From Pseudomonas entomophila (GTDB lineage: Bacteria > Pseudomonadota > Gammaproteobacteria > Pseudomonadales > Pseudomonadaceae): 64,000 nucleotides of DNA. Below are positions 30,218 to 38,660 of this stretch, piece after piece. Below the pieces are notes generated by a model, which saw only the letters and a list, made by a program, of their open reading frames with translations, searched no databases and was not told the DNA's origin. Made by a program: the position numbers and the translations under genes. Location of the stretch: the NCBI RefSeq assembly GCF_018417595.1, contig NZ_CP070982.1, positions 562,001 to 626,000 on the forward strand, in the 5' to 3' direction. How positions within the stretch are numbered: the stretch's first letter is position 1; each line of letters begins with the position of its first letter.

Positions 30218-31142
30218 TGCCCCCATCCTGATCACCGGCGGTGCCGGCTTCATCGGCTCCCACCTGTGCGATGCGTTGCTGGAAAAAGGCTACGCAGTGC
30301 GCATCCTCGACGACCTGTCCACTGGCAAGCGCGCCAACCTCCAGCTCGGCCATCCGCAGCTTGAACTGCTCGAAGGCGATGTTGCCGACGCGGCCCTGGT
30401 GGCTCGCGCCGCCGCTGGTTGCCGGGCCGTGGTGCACCTGGCGGCGGTGGCTTCGGTGCAGGCCTCGGTGGAAGACCCGGTCAAGACCCACCAGAGCAAC
30501 TTCATCGGCACCCTCAACGTGTGCGAGGCCATGCGCCTGAATGGCGTGCGCCGCGTGCTGTTCGCCTCCAGCGCGGCAGTGTATGGCAACAACGGCGAGG
30601 GCCAGTCCATCGTCGAGGACACCCCCAAGGCGCCTCTGACCCCCTATGCGGTGGACAAGCTGGCCAGCGAGCAGTACCTGGACTTCTACCGCCGCCAGCA
30701 TGGGCTGGAGCCGGTGGTGTTCCGCTTCTTCAACATCTTTGGGCCGCGCCAGGACCCTTCGTCGCCGTACTCCGGGGTGATCAGCATCTTCTGCGAGCGG
30801 GCCCTGGCCGGCCAGCCGATTTGTGTGTTCGGCGATGGCGAGCAGACCCGCGACTTCCTCTATGTCGGCGATCTGGTCCAGGTGATGGTGCAGGCCCTTG
30901 AGCAGGATGCGGTCGAAGAGGGTGCGGTGAATATCGGTTTGAACCAGGCGACTTCGCTGAACCAGTTGCTGGCGGCGCTGGAACAGGTGGTCGGCCCGCT
31001 GCCAGCGATCAGCCATGGGCCGGCGCGCTCCGGCGACATCCGCCATTCCCGGGCGGACAACACGCGGTTGCTGGCGCGTTTCGACTTCCCTGCGCCGACG
31101 CCGTTCACCGAAGGTTTGGCGCGGTTGCTCGGCAAGGCCTGA
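30210..31142 (+). CDS. NAD-dependent epimerase/dehydratase, UDP-glucose 4-epimerase-like
   Basis: This 310-residue extended SDR has the NAD-binding loop ITGGAGFIGSHL (residues 8-19), the catalytic Ser in FASSAAVYG, and YAVDK (Tyr/Lys) near 145-149. FFNIFGPRQDP is typical for WbpP/GalE-like enzymes. It likely interconverts UDP-sugars for surface polysaccharide. The ATG overlaps the upstream gene. No glycosyltransferases lie nearby, so its pathway is open. Confidence 0.82.
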   Translation: MADAPILITGGAGFIGSHLCDALLEKGYAVRILDDLSTGKRANLQLGHPQLELLEGDVADAALVARAAAGCRAVVHLAAVASVQASVEDPVKTHQSNFIGTLNVCEAMRLNGVRRVLFASSAAVYGNNGEGQSIVEDTPKAPLTPYAVDKLASEQYLDFYRRQHGLEPVVFRFFNIFGPRQDPSSPYSGVISIFCERALAGQPICVFGDGEQTRDFLYVGDLVQVMVQALEQDAVEEGAVNIGLNQATSLNQLLAALEQVVGPLPAISHGPARSGDIRHSRADNTRLLARFDFPAPTPFTEGLARLLGKA

Positions 31143-31156
31143 TAGCGGCTATCGCC

Positions 31157-31417
31157 TCACGTGAGGTTCGCCGGCAAGCCGGCAGTCCAGGAGCGATCCT
31201 GGCCCTGGCCGGCGAACCGCTCACGAATGCCGTACAACTCGCCTATGGCAATCACCCGGGCCCAGAGCCCGTCCATGATCGGAAACACCGGGCGACCTTT
31301 CTCCGTCAGTACATATTCCTTACAGGCTCTGCCATCGGACGCCGGTTGCTGCGTGAGCAGGCCAGCCTCGACCAGCCGCTGTTGCAGGGGCGTGGCGAGA
31401 TGGCGAGCCGTTTGATC
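31157..31417 (-). pseudogene. N-terminally truncated HxlR-type regulator remnant
   Basis: The last ~86 codons of a longer minus-strand frame read like the second half of an HxlR/MarR-type winged helix: LQQRLVEAGLL, then KEYVLTEKGRPVFPIMDGLW. The helix-turn-helix part is missing, and upstream residues (Arg/Pro/His-rich) are non-coding in style. No start codon with a ribosome-binding site is found. It is a decayed gene in the 490-base gap between the epimerase and oprG. The remainder of the gap holds a REP pair and no other gene. Confidence 0.55.
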
Positions 31418-31557
31418 GGCGCGTACATGTGCTGCCATTCGATTGGTAGCGGGTTGGGGGCGGTCGTGGCGACCTGGGTGTATGGGCGGTGGGGCTGTGT
31501 GCGGGCTGGGGCGGGGGCAGTGCAATGGTTTGGCTTGCTGGTTGAGGCAGCTGCGCC

Positions 31558-31619
31558 TTGTAGGAGCCAGCCTTGCTGGCGAATGCGCAGGGCTTCGCCA
31601 GCAAGGCTGGCTCCTACAA
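31558..31619. terminator. Perfect inverted REP pair behind oprG
   Basis: Arms of 25 bp (31558-31582 and 31595-31619, beginning TTGTAGGAGCCAGCC) pair without a mismatch around a 12-base loop. The structure lies 13 bases past the oprG stop on its transcript, so it probably forms the 3' end of oprG mRNA, although it lacks a T-run. Confidence 0.65.
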
Positions 31620-31632
31620 GGGCGGCGGTGAG

Positions 31633-32316
31633 TTAGAACTTGTAGCCGATGCCGACCATATAGACCCATGGGTCTACGTCCACGTCGACCTTGGTCTTGC
31701 CAACGCCCAGGGCGCTCGGGCCGTCGATGGTGGCTTTGGTGTCGATGTCGACGTACCAGACCGCGGCGTTGAACAGCAGGTTGTCGGTGATCATGTAGTC
31801 CATGCCCAGCTGGCCGGCGATACCGATCGAGTCCTGCAGCTTCATGTTGCTGAAACCCTGGGCCTTGCGGTTGCTGCTCAGGTCTTCATCGAAGAACAGG
31901 GTGTAGTTGATGCCCACGCCCGCATAAGGCTGGAACTTCGAAGTGGGTTCCATCGGGTAGTACTGCAGCGACAGGGTCGGTGGCAGTTGCTTGATGTCGG
32001 CCAGCTTGCCGTCCAGGCCGGCACCCAGGCCCTTCACGCCGACGGTGTGCTTGAACGGGGTGGCAGCCAGCAGTTCCAGGCCGATGTGGTCGGTGAGCAT
32101 GTAGGCGAAGGCCAGGCCCAGTTGGGTGTCACTGTCCAGGGTCGCCTTGGTGCCCGAAACCTTTGCGCCATCGAGCTTGAGGTCGCCGCTGTTTTCGTTC
32201 GGCGCGGTGGTGATGGCGCCGGAGCGGAGGATGAAATCCCCCGCCTGGTGGGCGTGGGCAACGGGCGCTGCGAGCGCCAGCGCGACGAGCGAGGCACTGA
32301 GCAAGGACTTGTTCAT
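31633..32316 (-). CDS. oprG: OprG/OmpW-family outer membrane protein
   Basis: This 227-residue protein has a signal peptide (MNKSLLSASLVALALAAPVAHA). It then forms an eight-stranded barrel of the OmpW type, with HQAGDFILRSGAI at the start and a C-terminal aromatic strand (YMVGIGYKF). OmpW-like porins move small hydrophobic molecules across the outer membrane. The ATG at 32316 follows GGGAG; an ATG four codons earlier is less good. It matches PA4067 by position and family. An Anr-type promoter precedes it. Confidence 0.92.
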   Translation of the reverse strand: MNKSLLSASLVALALAAPVAHAHQAGDFILRSGAITTAPNENSGDLKLDGAKVSGTKATLDSDTQLGLAFAYMLTDHIGLELLAATPFKHTVGVKGLGAGLDGKLADIKQLPPTLSLQYYPMEPTSKFQPYAGVGINYTLFFDEDLSSNRKAQGFSNMKLQDSIGIAGQLGMDYMITDNLLFNAAVWYVDIDTKATIDGPSALGVGKTKVDVDVDPWVYMVGIGYKF

Positions 32317-32353
32317 GGAAGCTCCCAAAGGACGTGAGTAATCGAGTAGTCCA

Positions 32354-32395
32354 ATGGTACGAAGCTGACTAAACAGAAAGTTTGACCCAGCTCAA
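32354..32395 (-). promoter_or_regulatory. Anr/FNR-type promoter of oprG
   Basis: On the minus strand TTGAGCTGGGTCAA (32395-32382) resembles the Anr box (TTGAT-N4-ATCAA) with one difference in each half. Exactly 22 bases later comes TACCAT (32359-32354) as a -10 element. This places the box at -41.5, the class II arrangement. oprG of P. aeruginosa is known to be induced under low oxygen through Anr. Confidence 0.6.
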
Positions 32396-32425
32396 CGAAG
32401 CGGTTTCACGGGGTGGAACCCAGTC

Positions 32426-33001
32426 TCATTTCAGCTCGTAAGCGTAGATTTTCTCGGCTTCCATCTGGTAGCCCGCGTCGGCCAGCTCGCTGCTGGAAGC
32501 CTTGACTTGCATCGTGCCTTCGATCCAGTAGGGCTGGTAGAGGTCTTCGACGCGCACGCCCATCTCGCTGAAGATGTGCACGATCTGGTTCGACGGCGGC
32601 GGTGGTACGTGGATGCAGGCACCGTAGTAGGGGACCAGGAGGAATTCGGTGGTGCGGCCTTCGTCGTTGACTTCCAGGGGCACGATGTAGCCGGGAATCT
32701 TCACCGGCTGGCCGTTCAGCGCCTTGACCACCGGGGCGTTGGGCGCCTGCTGGCGGGCGGCGGGGGCGGCCTCGGCCGAGAGCGCGTCGCTGATCTGCGA
32801 CAGGTCGTGCAGGGGCGTCAGTTGCGGCGGGATGACCGGTGCGCCTTCGGGGATCAGGGCCGGCCAGTCCAGTTCGCGGGGTTCGGCGGCCCAGAGCAAG
32901 GGCGTGAGCAGCAGCAGGGTCATGAGCAGGAAAAATTGCACTGCCTGTACTGGCCCTTTCGCGGGCTTGCCCGCGAAAAGGGCGATGAGGTTGTGGGTCA
33001 T
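32426..33001 (-). CDS. DUF3299 exported protein of the zinc-linked operon
   Basis: This protein of up to 191 residues has a hydrophobic signal (FFLLMTLLLLTPLLWA) and a mature DUF3299 domain with IPGYIVPLE, FLLVPYYGACIHVPPPPSN and PYWIEGTM. The start is uncertain. ATG 33001 gives a 26-residue leader whose codons run through a REP hairpin; GTG 32941 or ATG 32923 would give a normal signal peptide. It is the last gene of the DUF2796-ABC-permease operon and begins nine bases after the permease stop. The role is unknown, possibly in the metal-handling system. Confidence 0.75.
   Translation of the reverse strand: MTHNLIALFAGKPAKGPVQAVQFFLLMTLLLLTPLLWAAEPRELDWPALIPEGAPVIPPQLTPLHDLSQISDALSAEAAPAARQQAPNAPVVKALNGQPVKIPGYIVPLEVNDEGRTTEFLLVPYYGACIHVPPPPSNQIVHIFSEMGVRVEDLYQPYWIEGTMQVKASSSELADAGYQMEAEKIYAYELK
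32953..32983. repeat. REP-like hairpin inside the annotated DUF3299 N-terminus
   Basis: GCCCTTTCGCGGG and CCCGCGAAAAGGGC pair around a CTTG loop with one bulged base. It lies between the permease stop and the hydrophobic signal of the DUF3299 gene, which supports a later start for that gene. Confidence 0.6.
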
Positions 33002-33009
33002 AAGGGGGC

Positions 33010-34275
33010 TCACAGATGGATCGACAGGCCATCGGCCAGCGACTGCCGATAGGCACGCCAGGCCGGCACGCTGCCCATCAGCAATGCCGCGCCAAGGATG
33101 ACGCCCAGCAGCGTCCACTCGTGGACGCTTGGCCAGGCCAGCGGCAAGTAAAGCCCATAGTTGGCCTGCACATAACCCTGGGCCAGGGCGATTCCGGCAT
33201 ACAGCAGCCCCAGCCCAGCGGCAATGCCGGCCAGTGCCAGGGCCAGCGCCTCGAGCACCAGCAGCCCGGCGATATGCCAAGGCCGTGCGCCCACCGAGCG
33301 CAGGATGGCCATCTCCCGGCGGCGTTCGTTGAGGCTGGTGAGGATCGCCGTGAGCATGCCGATCAGCCCGGTCAGCACCACGAACAGCGACACCACGAAC
33401 AACGCCTGCTCGGCGGTGCCCATCAAGCTCCACAGTTCCTGCAGGGCCACGCCGGGGAGGACCGCCAGCAGCGGCTCGCCGCGGTATTCGTTGATTTCGC
33501 GCTGCAGGCTGAAGGTGGCGATCTTGTTGTTCAGGCCGAGCATGAAGGCGGTGATGGCCGTGGGTTGCAGGTCCATGGTCCGTGCTTGTTCGGCATTGAT
33601 GCGCCCGGCGCCGCGGGCCGGCACGCCGTTGTGCCAGTCGATGTGGATCGCTTCCATGCCGGCCAGGCTGATGTGCAGGGTACGGTCCACGGGCGTGCCG
33701 GTACGCTCGAGCACCCCGACCACGGTGAACGGTTTGTCGTCGTGCTTGACCAGGCTGATGGCGGCCACGCCATGGGCCAGCACCAGCTTGTCGCCGAGCT
33801 TGTAGTGCAGCGCTTCGGCGACTTCGGCCCCCAGCACCACTTCGAACGGGTCGTCGGCGAACGGGCGGCCCTGGCCCAGCGCCAGGTGTTGGCGCCGGCC
33901 GTACTGGTAGTGGCTGAAGTAGTCGCCGGTGGTGCCCATCACCCGGTAGCCGCGGTGCGAATCGCCCAGGGAGATGGGGATCGCCCATTTCACCCGTGGG
34001 TCCTTGGCATAGTGCTCGTAGCTGTCCCAGCGGATGTTGTTGGTGGCATTGCCGATGCGGAACACCGAATACAGCAGCAGGTTCACCGACCCCGAGCGCG
34101 CGCCGACGATCAGGTCGGTACCGCTGATGGTGCTGGCGAAGCTGGCGCGGGCTTCGGTACGTACTCGCTCGACGGCCAGCAGCAGGCACACCGACAAGGC
34201 GATGGCGAACGCGGTGAGCAGGGCGGTGAAGCGGCGGTTGGCCAGGCTGGCCAGGGCAAGGCGGAGCAGGTACAT
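33010..34275 (-). CDS. ABC transporter permease, FtsX/MacB-like
   Basis: This 421-residue membrane protein has one N-terminal helix (residues ~17-36), a large periplasmic domain, and three C-terminal helices (~290-312, ~345-370, ~390-410), the FtsX/MacB layout. SLNERRREMAILRSVGARP is the coupling segment that touches the ATPase. Its start overlaps the ATPase stop by one base. It belongs to the operon corresponding to PA4063-PA4066, which is linked to zinc starvation in P. aeruginosa; this type usually does mechanical work rather than classical import. Confidence 0.85.
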   Translation of the reverse strand: MYLLRLALASLANRRFTALLTAFAIALSVCLLLAVERVRTEARASFASTISGTDLIVGARSGSVNLLLYSVFRIGNATNNIRWDSYEHYAKDPRVKWAIPISLGDSHRGYRVMGTTGDYFSHYQYGRRQHLALGQGRPFADDPFEVVLGAEVAEALHYKLGDKLVLAHGVAAISLVKHDDKPFTVVGVLERTGTPVDRTLHISLAGMEAIHIDWHNGVPARGAGRINAEQARTMDLQPTAITAFMLGLNNKIATFSLQREINEYRGEPLLAVLPGVALQELWSLMGTAEQALFVVSLFVVLTGLIGMLTAILTSLNERRREMAILRSVGARPWHIAGLLVLEALALALAGIAAGLGLLYAGIALAQGYVQANYGLYLPLAWPSVHEWTLLGVILGAALLMGSVPAWRAYRQSLADGLSIHL

Positions 34276-34985
34276 CAGGCCTCCCGGGGCTTGGCGGCGC
34301 GATTGAGCTCGGCCAGGGACAGGTGTCGGTCGAACAGCGGCGCCAGGCTCTGGTCATGGCTGACGAACAGCAGGCTGGACCCGGCCGCGCGGCATTCGTC
34401 GAACAGCAGGCGGATGAACGCCTCGCGGGTGTCGGCGTCGAGCGCGGAGGTGGGCTCGTCGGCGATCACCAGTTCCGGCTGGCCGATCAGCGCACGGGCC
34501 GCGGCCACCCGTTGCTGCTGGCCGATCGACAGGCTGTCGGCGCGGCGGGCGAGCAGGGCAGGGTCGTCCAGGCCCAGGTGCGCGAGCAACTGCGCGGCGG
34601 CCTGGTCGACGCTGCCATGGCGCTGCCTGGCGCGGTCGGCGCGGCTTTTCGAGAAGCGACAGGGCAGCTCGACGTTCTCGCGTACCGAGAGAAACGGCAG
34701 CAGGTTGAACTGCTGGAAGATGTAGCCAGTGTGGTCGACCCGGAAGCGATCGCGGGCGCCCTGGCCCAGCGCCGCGAGGTCCTGGCCGAGCAACTGGATA
34801 CTGCCCTGGCCCGGGCGGTTCACACCGCCCAGCAGGCCGAGCAGGGTGGTCTTGCCGCTGCCGCTGGGGCCCTTGAGGAACAGCGCCTCGCCCGGTTCCA
34901 GGCGAAACGCCGGGATGTCCAGCAGCGGCGCCTGGCCGGGCCAGGCGAACACCAGGTCATGCAGGTCGATCAACGGCTGGCGCAT
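34275..34985 (-). CDS. ABC transporter ATP-binding protein, LolD/MacB-like
   Basis: This 236-residue ATPase has the Walker A GPSGSGKTT (~residues 39-47), the signature LSIGQQQRVA, the Walker B LVIADEPT and the switch histidine in LLFVSHDQ. It sits in the same operon as its FtsX-like permease. Its start comes directly after the stop of the DUF2796 gene with no gap. Confidence 0.9.
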   Translation of the reverse strand: MRQPLIDLHDLVFAWPGQAPLLDIPAFRLEPGEALFLKGPSGSGKTTLLGLLGGVNRPGQGSIQLLGQDLAALGQGARDRFRVDHTGYIFQQFNLLPFLSVRENVELPCRFSKSRADRARQRHGSVDQAAAQLLAHLGLDDPALLARRADSLSIGQQQRVAAARALIGQPELVIADEPTSALDADTREAFIRLLFDECRAAGSSLLFVSHDQSLAPLFDRHLSLAELNRAAKPREA

Positions 34986-35528
34986 TCAGAACACGACCAC
35001 GGCCTTGGCGGGCGTCGCTTCCACGCCTTTCTGGCCGTTCGGGCCGATCAGTTGCACGGTGACTTTCTGGGTTTGCGGGAAGGTCTTGAACAGCGGCGCG
35101 AGGTCGATGCGGGTGAGCTTGTCGGGGTTGGCGCACGTCAGCTGGTAATGGGCTTCGATGTCGGCGTGCTGGTGACCTTGCGCCGGCTTGTCGCTGGCCT
35201 CGAACAGCGGGCTCTCCAGCTCCTGGTTCTCCTCGGTGCAGCCAGCGGCCTGGGCCAGGCCGAACAGCTTCAGCGGTTGTTCCAGCTGCTGGCGGGCGGC
35301 GGCTACCTTGGCTTTGTCTGCGTCGGTGCTGGCGACGTGCTCGAAGCCCACCAGGTTCATCGTCGGGCTGTCCAGCCCCAGTTCGAGGGTATTGCCGTCG
35401 AGCACCACGTTAAGCTTGGCCACGCCATGCTCGTGGGCACCGAGGGTGTCGTGGTCATGATCGTCGTGGGCATGGGCCACGGCCAGGGGAAGCAGGGCGA
35501 AGGGCAGGGCGAGCAGCAGACGACGCAT
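34986..35528 (-). CDS. DUF2796 (ZrgA-like) zinc-binding periplasmic protein
   Basis: This 180-residue protein has a signal peptide (MRRLLLALPFALLPLAVAHA), then a histidine/aspartate-rich stretch HDDHDHD and HEHG, and a second cluster GHQHADIEAHY. Such motifs bind zinc. The DUF2796 family includes V. cholerae ZrgA, part of a zinc-uptake system, and PA4063 of the Zur regulon. It leads the operon with the ABC genes and DUF3299, and a Zur-like palindrome lies upstream. The exact step (zinc capture or delivery) is inferred. Confidence 0.83.
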   Translation of the reverse strand: MRRLLLALPFALLPLAVAHAHDDHDHDTLGAHEHGVAKLNVVLDGNTLELGLDSPTMNLVGFEHVASTDADKAKVAAARQQLEQPLKLFGLAQAAGCTEENQELESPLFEASDKPAQGHQHADIEAHYQLTCANPDKLTRIDLAPLFKTFPQTQKVTVQLIGPNGQKGVEATPAKAVVVF

Positions 35529-35561
35529 GGACGGCTCCAGGGGCGGCTTGGAATGATTTAG

Positions 35562-35577
35562 TAATGTTATAACAACT
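35562..35577. promoter_or_regulatory. Zur-like operator upstream of the DUF2796 operon
   Basis: A perfect TGTTATAACA palindrome (35565-35574) within TAATGTTATAACAACT matches the GTTATA core of gammaproteobacterial Zur boxes. It is 37 bases before the DUF2796 start, in an AT-rich stretch unlike its surroundings. Confidence 0.65.
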
Positions 35578-35663
35578 TCTAATTGCCTCGCCAGCCTGCC
35601 TGGCACAGGTTTCATGTTCGTGGGAGCATGGCTGCATTCAAGCCCAGGATCGAGGAAGGCAGC

Positions 35664-36008
35664 GTGAGAATTCGTGGACAGATCGGTGACTGGCCGGTGG
35701 ACTTGACCATCGAGCTGGCGCCTGAAGAGTGGGCGCAGCTTGGGCGTCGGCTGGAGATGCCTGCCGTGGTCGAGGCCGTTCAGGCCAGTACCGGCCCGGT
35801 GCCGCGCCAGGATGACGGGCAGTGGCTGGCCACGCGCGAGGTGCTGCGTGTAGCGAGGCAGATGAGTGGGCCGGAATTGCTGGAGCGCCTGGAAGGGTTG
35901 GCCGGCAGTGTGGCGGCGGGCAAGCGGCTGCTGGTGCGGTTGCGCCATAGCAGTGAGGTGAAGGTGGAAAGTGGCGTGGATGCGCCGGTGTATCACTGGG
36001 TGGGGTGA
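35664..36008 (+). CDS. Conserved hypothetical protein
   Basis: This 114-residue soluble protein is divergent from the zinc operon. I chose GTG 35664 because GAGGAAGG lies five bases ahead and the product then opens MRIRGQIGDWPVDLTIEL; ATG 35628 upstream has its GGGAG too close. The N-terminal half is a predicted beta-sheet pair, and the middle is helical (WLATREVLRVARQMSGPELLERLEGL). No family is recalled with certainty; the position corresponds to PA4062. No function is assigned. Confidence 0.6.
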   Translation: MRIRGQIGDWPVDLTIELAPEEWAQLGRRLEMPAVVEAVQASTGPVPRQDDGQWLATREVLRVARQMSGPELLERLEGLAGSVAAGKRLLVRLRHSSEVKVESGVDAPVYHWVG

Positions 36009-36021
36009 TCGCGGTGTTGCT

Positions 36022-36050
36022 GCCATTCGCCAGCCTTGCTGGCGAATGGC
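36022..36050. terminator. REP-core hairpin between convergent genes
   Basis: GCCATTCGCCAGC and GCTGGCGAATGGC form a perfect 13-bp stem with a CTT loop. It lies between the convergent hypothetical gene and cnoX and could end both transcripts. Confidence 0.6.
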
Positions 36051-36058
36051 GACGGGTG

Positions 36059-36946
36059 TCAGAACATCGCTGCTGAGAGCTTGCGACGGTACACGCCGAC
36101 CAGCGGATGCTCGTTGCCCAGCAGCTCGAATACCTGTAGCAGGGCTTTCTGCGGCAAGCCATTCTCGTAACCGCGATTACGCTGGAACAGCTTCAGCAGC
36201 CCATCCAATGCCGCTTCATACTGCTGGCGCGCCAGTTGCTGGATGCACAGCTGGTAGGCCGCTTCGTCATCCTGCGGGTTTTGCGCCAGGCGGGTCTTGA
36301 GCTCGGCGGCCTCCGGCAGGCTGGCGGCCTGGCGCAGGAAGGTCAGCTGGGCCTTGGCGCCGGCCAGGGCGGCCTTGTGCTCGTCGGTCTTGACTGCGTC
36401 GAGCACCACTTGCGCCTCGCCCAGCTCGCCCCGTTCAGCCAGGCAACGGGCGTAGAGGATCAGCGCCTCGGCATTGCTGTTGTCTTCACCCAGCAGCACT
36501 TGCAGCAGGGCTTCGGCTTCGCTGAAACGGCTTTCGGCGAACAGCGCCTTGGCCTGCTCCAGCGGCGCGGCGGTGGGTGGCGCGGGCATCTGCACATGGG
36601 GTTCGAGCATGGCGCGGATGGCTGATTCCGGTTGGGCGCCGGCAAAACCGTCGACCGGCTGGCCGTCCTTGAACAGCACAACGGTCGGCAGGCTGCGGAT
36701 GCCGAACTGGGCCACCACCTGCTGCTCGACGTCGCAGTTGATCTTGGCCAGCAGCAGCTCGCCCTGGTAGCCCTCGGCGATCTTCGCCAGCAGCGGCATC
36801 AACGCCTTGCAGGGCGCGCACCATTCGGCCCAGAAGTCCACCAGCACGGGCTTGTGAAAGGAGTTCTCGATGACCAGCTGCTGGAAGGTGGCATCTGTGG
36901 CATCGAAGATGTACGGCAGGCTTGTGTTACCAGGAGCTTGGCTCAT
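36059..36946 (-). CDS. cnoX: CnoX (YbbN), thioredoxin-fold chaperedoxin with TPR tail
   Basis: This 295-residue protein has a thioredoxin domain to about residue 118, with WAEWCAPCK (active-site CAPC) and a cis-proline in RSLPTVVLF. A TPR-like helical domain follows to the end. The family protects proteins from oxidative aggregation and hands them to GroEL/DnaK. E. coli CnoX has lost the CxxC pair; here it is intact, so a redox role is possible. The ATG at 36946 is chosen because the 17 earlier codons in the frame look non-coding. Confidence 0.88.
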   Translation of the reverse strand: MSQAPGNTSLPYIFDATDATFQQLVIENSFHKPVLVDFWAEWCAPCKALMPLLAKIAEGYQGELLLAKINCDVEQQVVAQFGIRSLPTVVLFKDGQPVDGFAGAQPESAIRAMLEPHVQMPAPPTAAPLEQAKALFAESRFSEAEALLQVLLGEDNSNAEALILYARCLAERGELGEAQVVLDAVKTDEHKAALAGAKAQLTFLRQAASLPEAAELKTRLAQNPQDDEAAYQLCIQQLARQQYEAALDGLLKLFQRNRGYENGLPQKALLQVFELLGNEHPLVGVYRRKLSAAMF

Positions 36947-36974
36947 CGTGACTCTCGCAAACGTGAATGCCCCA

Positions 36975-37634
36975 CTATAAAGGCTCGCGGCTGGCATGGT
37001 ACAGGCTGACCCGGCGGAATTCGTGCGGCTCGGCCAGGTCCGGCAGGGTCAGCGCTTGGAGAACGCCTAAATAGCGGTATAGCGGGTGGCTGAAGTCGCG
37101 CACGCGCGAGTCGGCCACCAGCGCCTGGCGGCCGCGGCTGAGGAAGGCGTCCAGCAGCGGCAGGTTGGCGCGGTCGTAGAGCACGTCGGCGACCAGGATC
37201 AGGTCGAAGCGGTCGGCTTCGGCGAAGAAGTCGCTGCTGTAGCCCAATTCGACCTGGTTCAGCGCGGCGTTGGCGCGGCAGGCGTCGAGGGCCAGCGGGT
37301 CGAGGTCGCAGGCCACCACTTCCAGGGCGCCGGCCCGGGCGGCGGCAATGCCCGCGATGCCGGAGCCCGCGCCGAAGTCCAGCACGCGCTTGCCCCGCAC
37401 CCACTCCGGGTGTTCGGCAAGGTAACGGGCCATGGCCAGGCCGCTGGCCCAGCAGAAGCTCCAGTAGGGCGGCTCTTCCAGGATGCGCCGGGTTTCCTCG
37501 CTGCTGAAGGCGCGATCCATGTTCCGGTCGTCGATCAGCCAGAGTTTCAGGGCGCAGTCGGGCAGCTCGCTGACCACCAGGCGCGCTTCGCCGATCAGGC
37601 CACTCAGGGCCTGTTGCAGGGCTTGCGGGGCCAT
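36975..37634 (-). CDS. Class I SAM-dependent methyltransferase (ETF-beta lysine methyltransferase-like)
   Basis: This 219-residue enzyme has the SAM loop [20 protein letters not shown], the acidic residue in [10 protein letters not shown], and [18 protein letters not shown] before it. This resembles the METTL20/ETFB lysine methyltransferase group. A protein substrate is thus likely, but not shown. The start at 37634 lies one base downstream of the YbaY-type gene's stop, so the pair is probably cotranscribed. Confidence 0.78.
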   Translation of the reverse strand: MAPQALQQALSGLIGEARLVVSELPDCALKLWLIDDRNMDRAFSSEETRRILEEPPYWSFCWASGLAMARYLAEHPEWVRGKRVLDFGAGSGIAGIAAARAGALEVVACDLDPLALDACRANAALNQVELGYSSDFFAEADRFDLILVADVLYDRANLPLLDAFLSRGRQALVADSRVRDFSHPLYRYLGVLQALTLPDLAEPHEFRRVSLYHASREPL

Positions 37635-37635
37635 C

Positions 37636-38088
37636 CTACGGGGCCTTTTCGAAACGCAGCGGGCCGGTGGCCTGAGTTTCGGCCTGGGCAATACGCACGG
37701 GCGGCAGGTGCAGGATCAACTGGCCCGATTGGCTGGCGCGGCCACGCAACTCGACCCGACCACCGGCAGGAAATACTTCCGGGTTGAAGCGCAGGTGATA
37801 GGGCAGGGCCTGACCGGTGCCGGTCAGGGTGCTGCTGGCGAGCAGTTGCTGCGGGCGGCCACGCTCGTCGATGACCAGCAGGGCCAGTTCCACGTCGGCG
37901 CCGGCCGGGATTTCCAGCAGGGTGCCGCTCAGTTCGCGCTGGTAGGCCGGCAACGGCCCCAACGGCTGTGCTTTCTTGGCTATCTTGGCCGGTACGGGCG
38001 CGGGGGCTGGCTCGGACTTGGGCCGGTCGCTGCCGCAGGCGGCGAGCAGGGCGGCGCAGCACAGCACGATGAGTGCGCGATGGTGCAT
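37636..38088 (-). CDS. YbaY-family lipoprotein
   Basis: This 150-residue protein has a lipoprotein signal ([20 protein letters not shown]; lipobox LAAC). A proline-rich linker is followed by the YbaY domain ([23 protein letters not shown] and [12 protein letters not shown]). It is likely anchored in the outer membrane. Its role is unknown. AAGGA precedes the ATG at 38088. It is divergent from nrdR. Confidence 0.83.
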   Translation of the reverse strand: MHHRALIVLCCAALLAACGSDRPKSEPAPAPVPAKIAKKAQPLGPLPAYQRELSGTLLEIPAGADVELALLVIDERGRPQQLLASSTLTGTGQALPYHLRFNPEVFPAGGRVELRGRASQSGQLILHLPPVRIAQAETQATGPLRFEKAP

Positions 38089-38193
38089 GGGGGAGTCCTT
38101 CACGGGCAGATTTGCATGGATGGTAAACCCTTTGGCTTGTCTTGCCAGTGCAATGCGCTACCATGGCCCTCCCTTTTTTTGTTGCCTGCCACC

Positions 38194-38658
38194 ATGCACT
38201 GTCCGTTTTGCGGTGCCAACGACACCAAGGTCATCGACTCGCGTCTTGTCGCCGAGGGCGAGCAAGTGCGCCGCCGCCGCGAGTGCGTCGCCTGCGGCGA
38301 GCGCTTCACCACCTTCGAGACCGCCGAGCTGGTCCTGCCCCGGCTGATCAAGCAGGACGGCACGCGCCAGCCCTTCGACGAAGACAAGCTGCGCGCCGGC
38401 ATGCAGCGGGCGCTGGAAAAGCGCCCGGTGAGCATCGAGCGCCTGGAAGCGGCGCTGGCGCACATCAAGAGCCGGCTGCGCGCCACCGGTGAGCGCGAGG
38501 TGAAGTCGCTGGTGGTGGGTGAAATGGTGATGGCCGAGCTGCGCAAGCTCGACGAAGTCGCCTACATCCGCTTCGCCTCGGTCTACCGGCGTTTCCAGGA
38601 CCTCGACGAATTCCGCGAAGAAATCGACCGCCTGGCCCGCGAGCCGGCTAAAGAGTAA
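38194..38658 (+). CDS. nrdR: NrdR, ribonucleotide reductase transcription repressor
   Basis: This 154-residue repressor has the N-terminal zinc ribbon CPFCG...CVACG (residues 3-34) and an ATP-cone domain ([17 protein letters not shown]). It senses ATP/dATP and represses nrd genes. It leads the riboflavin genes, as in other gammaproteobacteria, and ends two bases before ribD. The ribosome-binding site before the ATG is poor. Confidence 0.96.
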   Translation: MHCPFCGANDTKVIDSRLVAEGEQVRRRRECVACGERFTTFETAELVLPRLIKQDGTRQPFDEDKLRAGMQRALEKRPVSIERLEAALAHIKSRLRATGEREVKSLVVGEMVMAELRKLDEVAYIRFASVYRRFQDLDEFREEIDRLAREPAKE

Positions 38659-38660
38659 GC

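Noticed and set aside
32426..34357. 643-codon minus-strand frame read as one protein
   Set aside because: Only the last 191 codons (DUF3299) are real; the rest is a shadow frame of the ABC permease.
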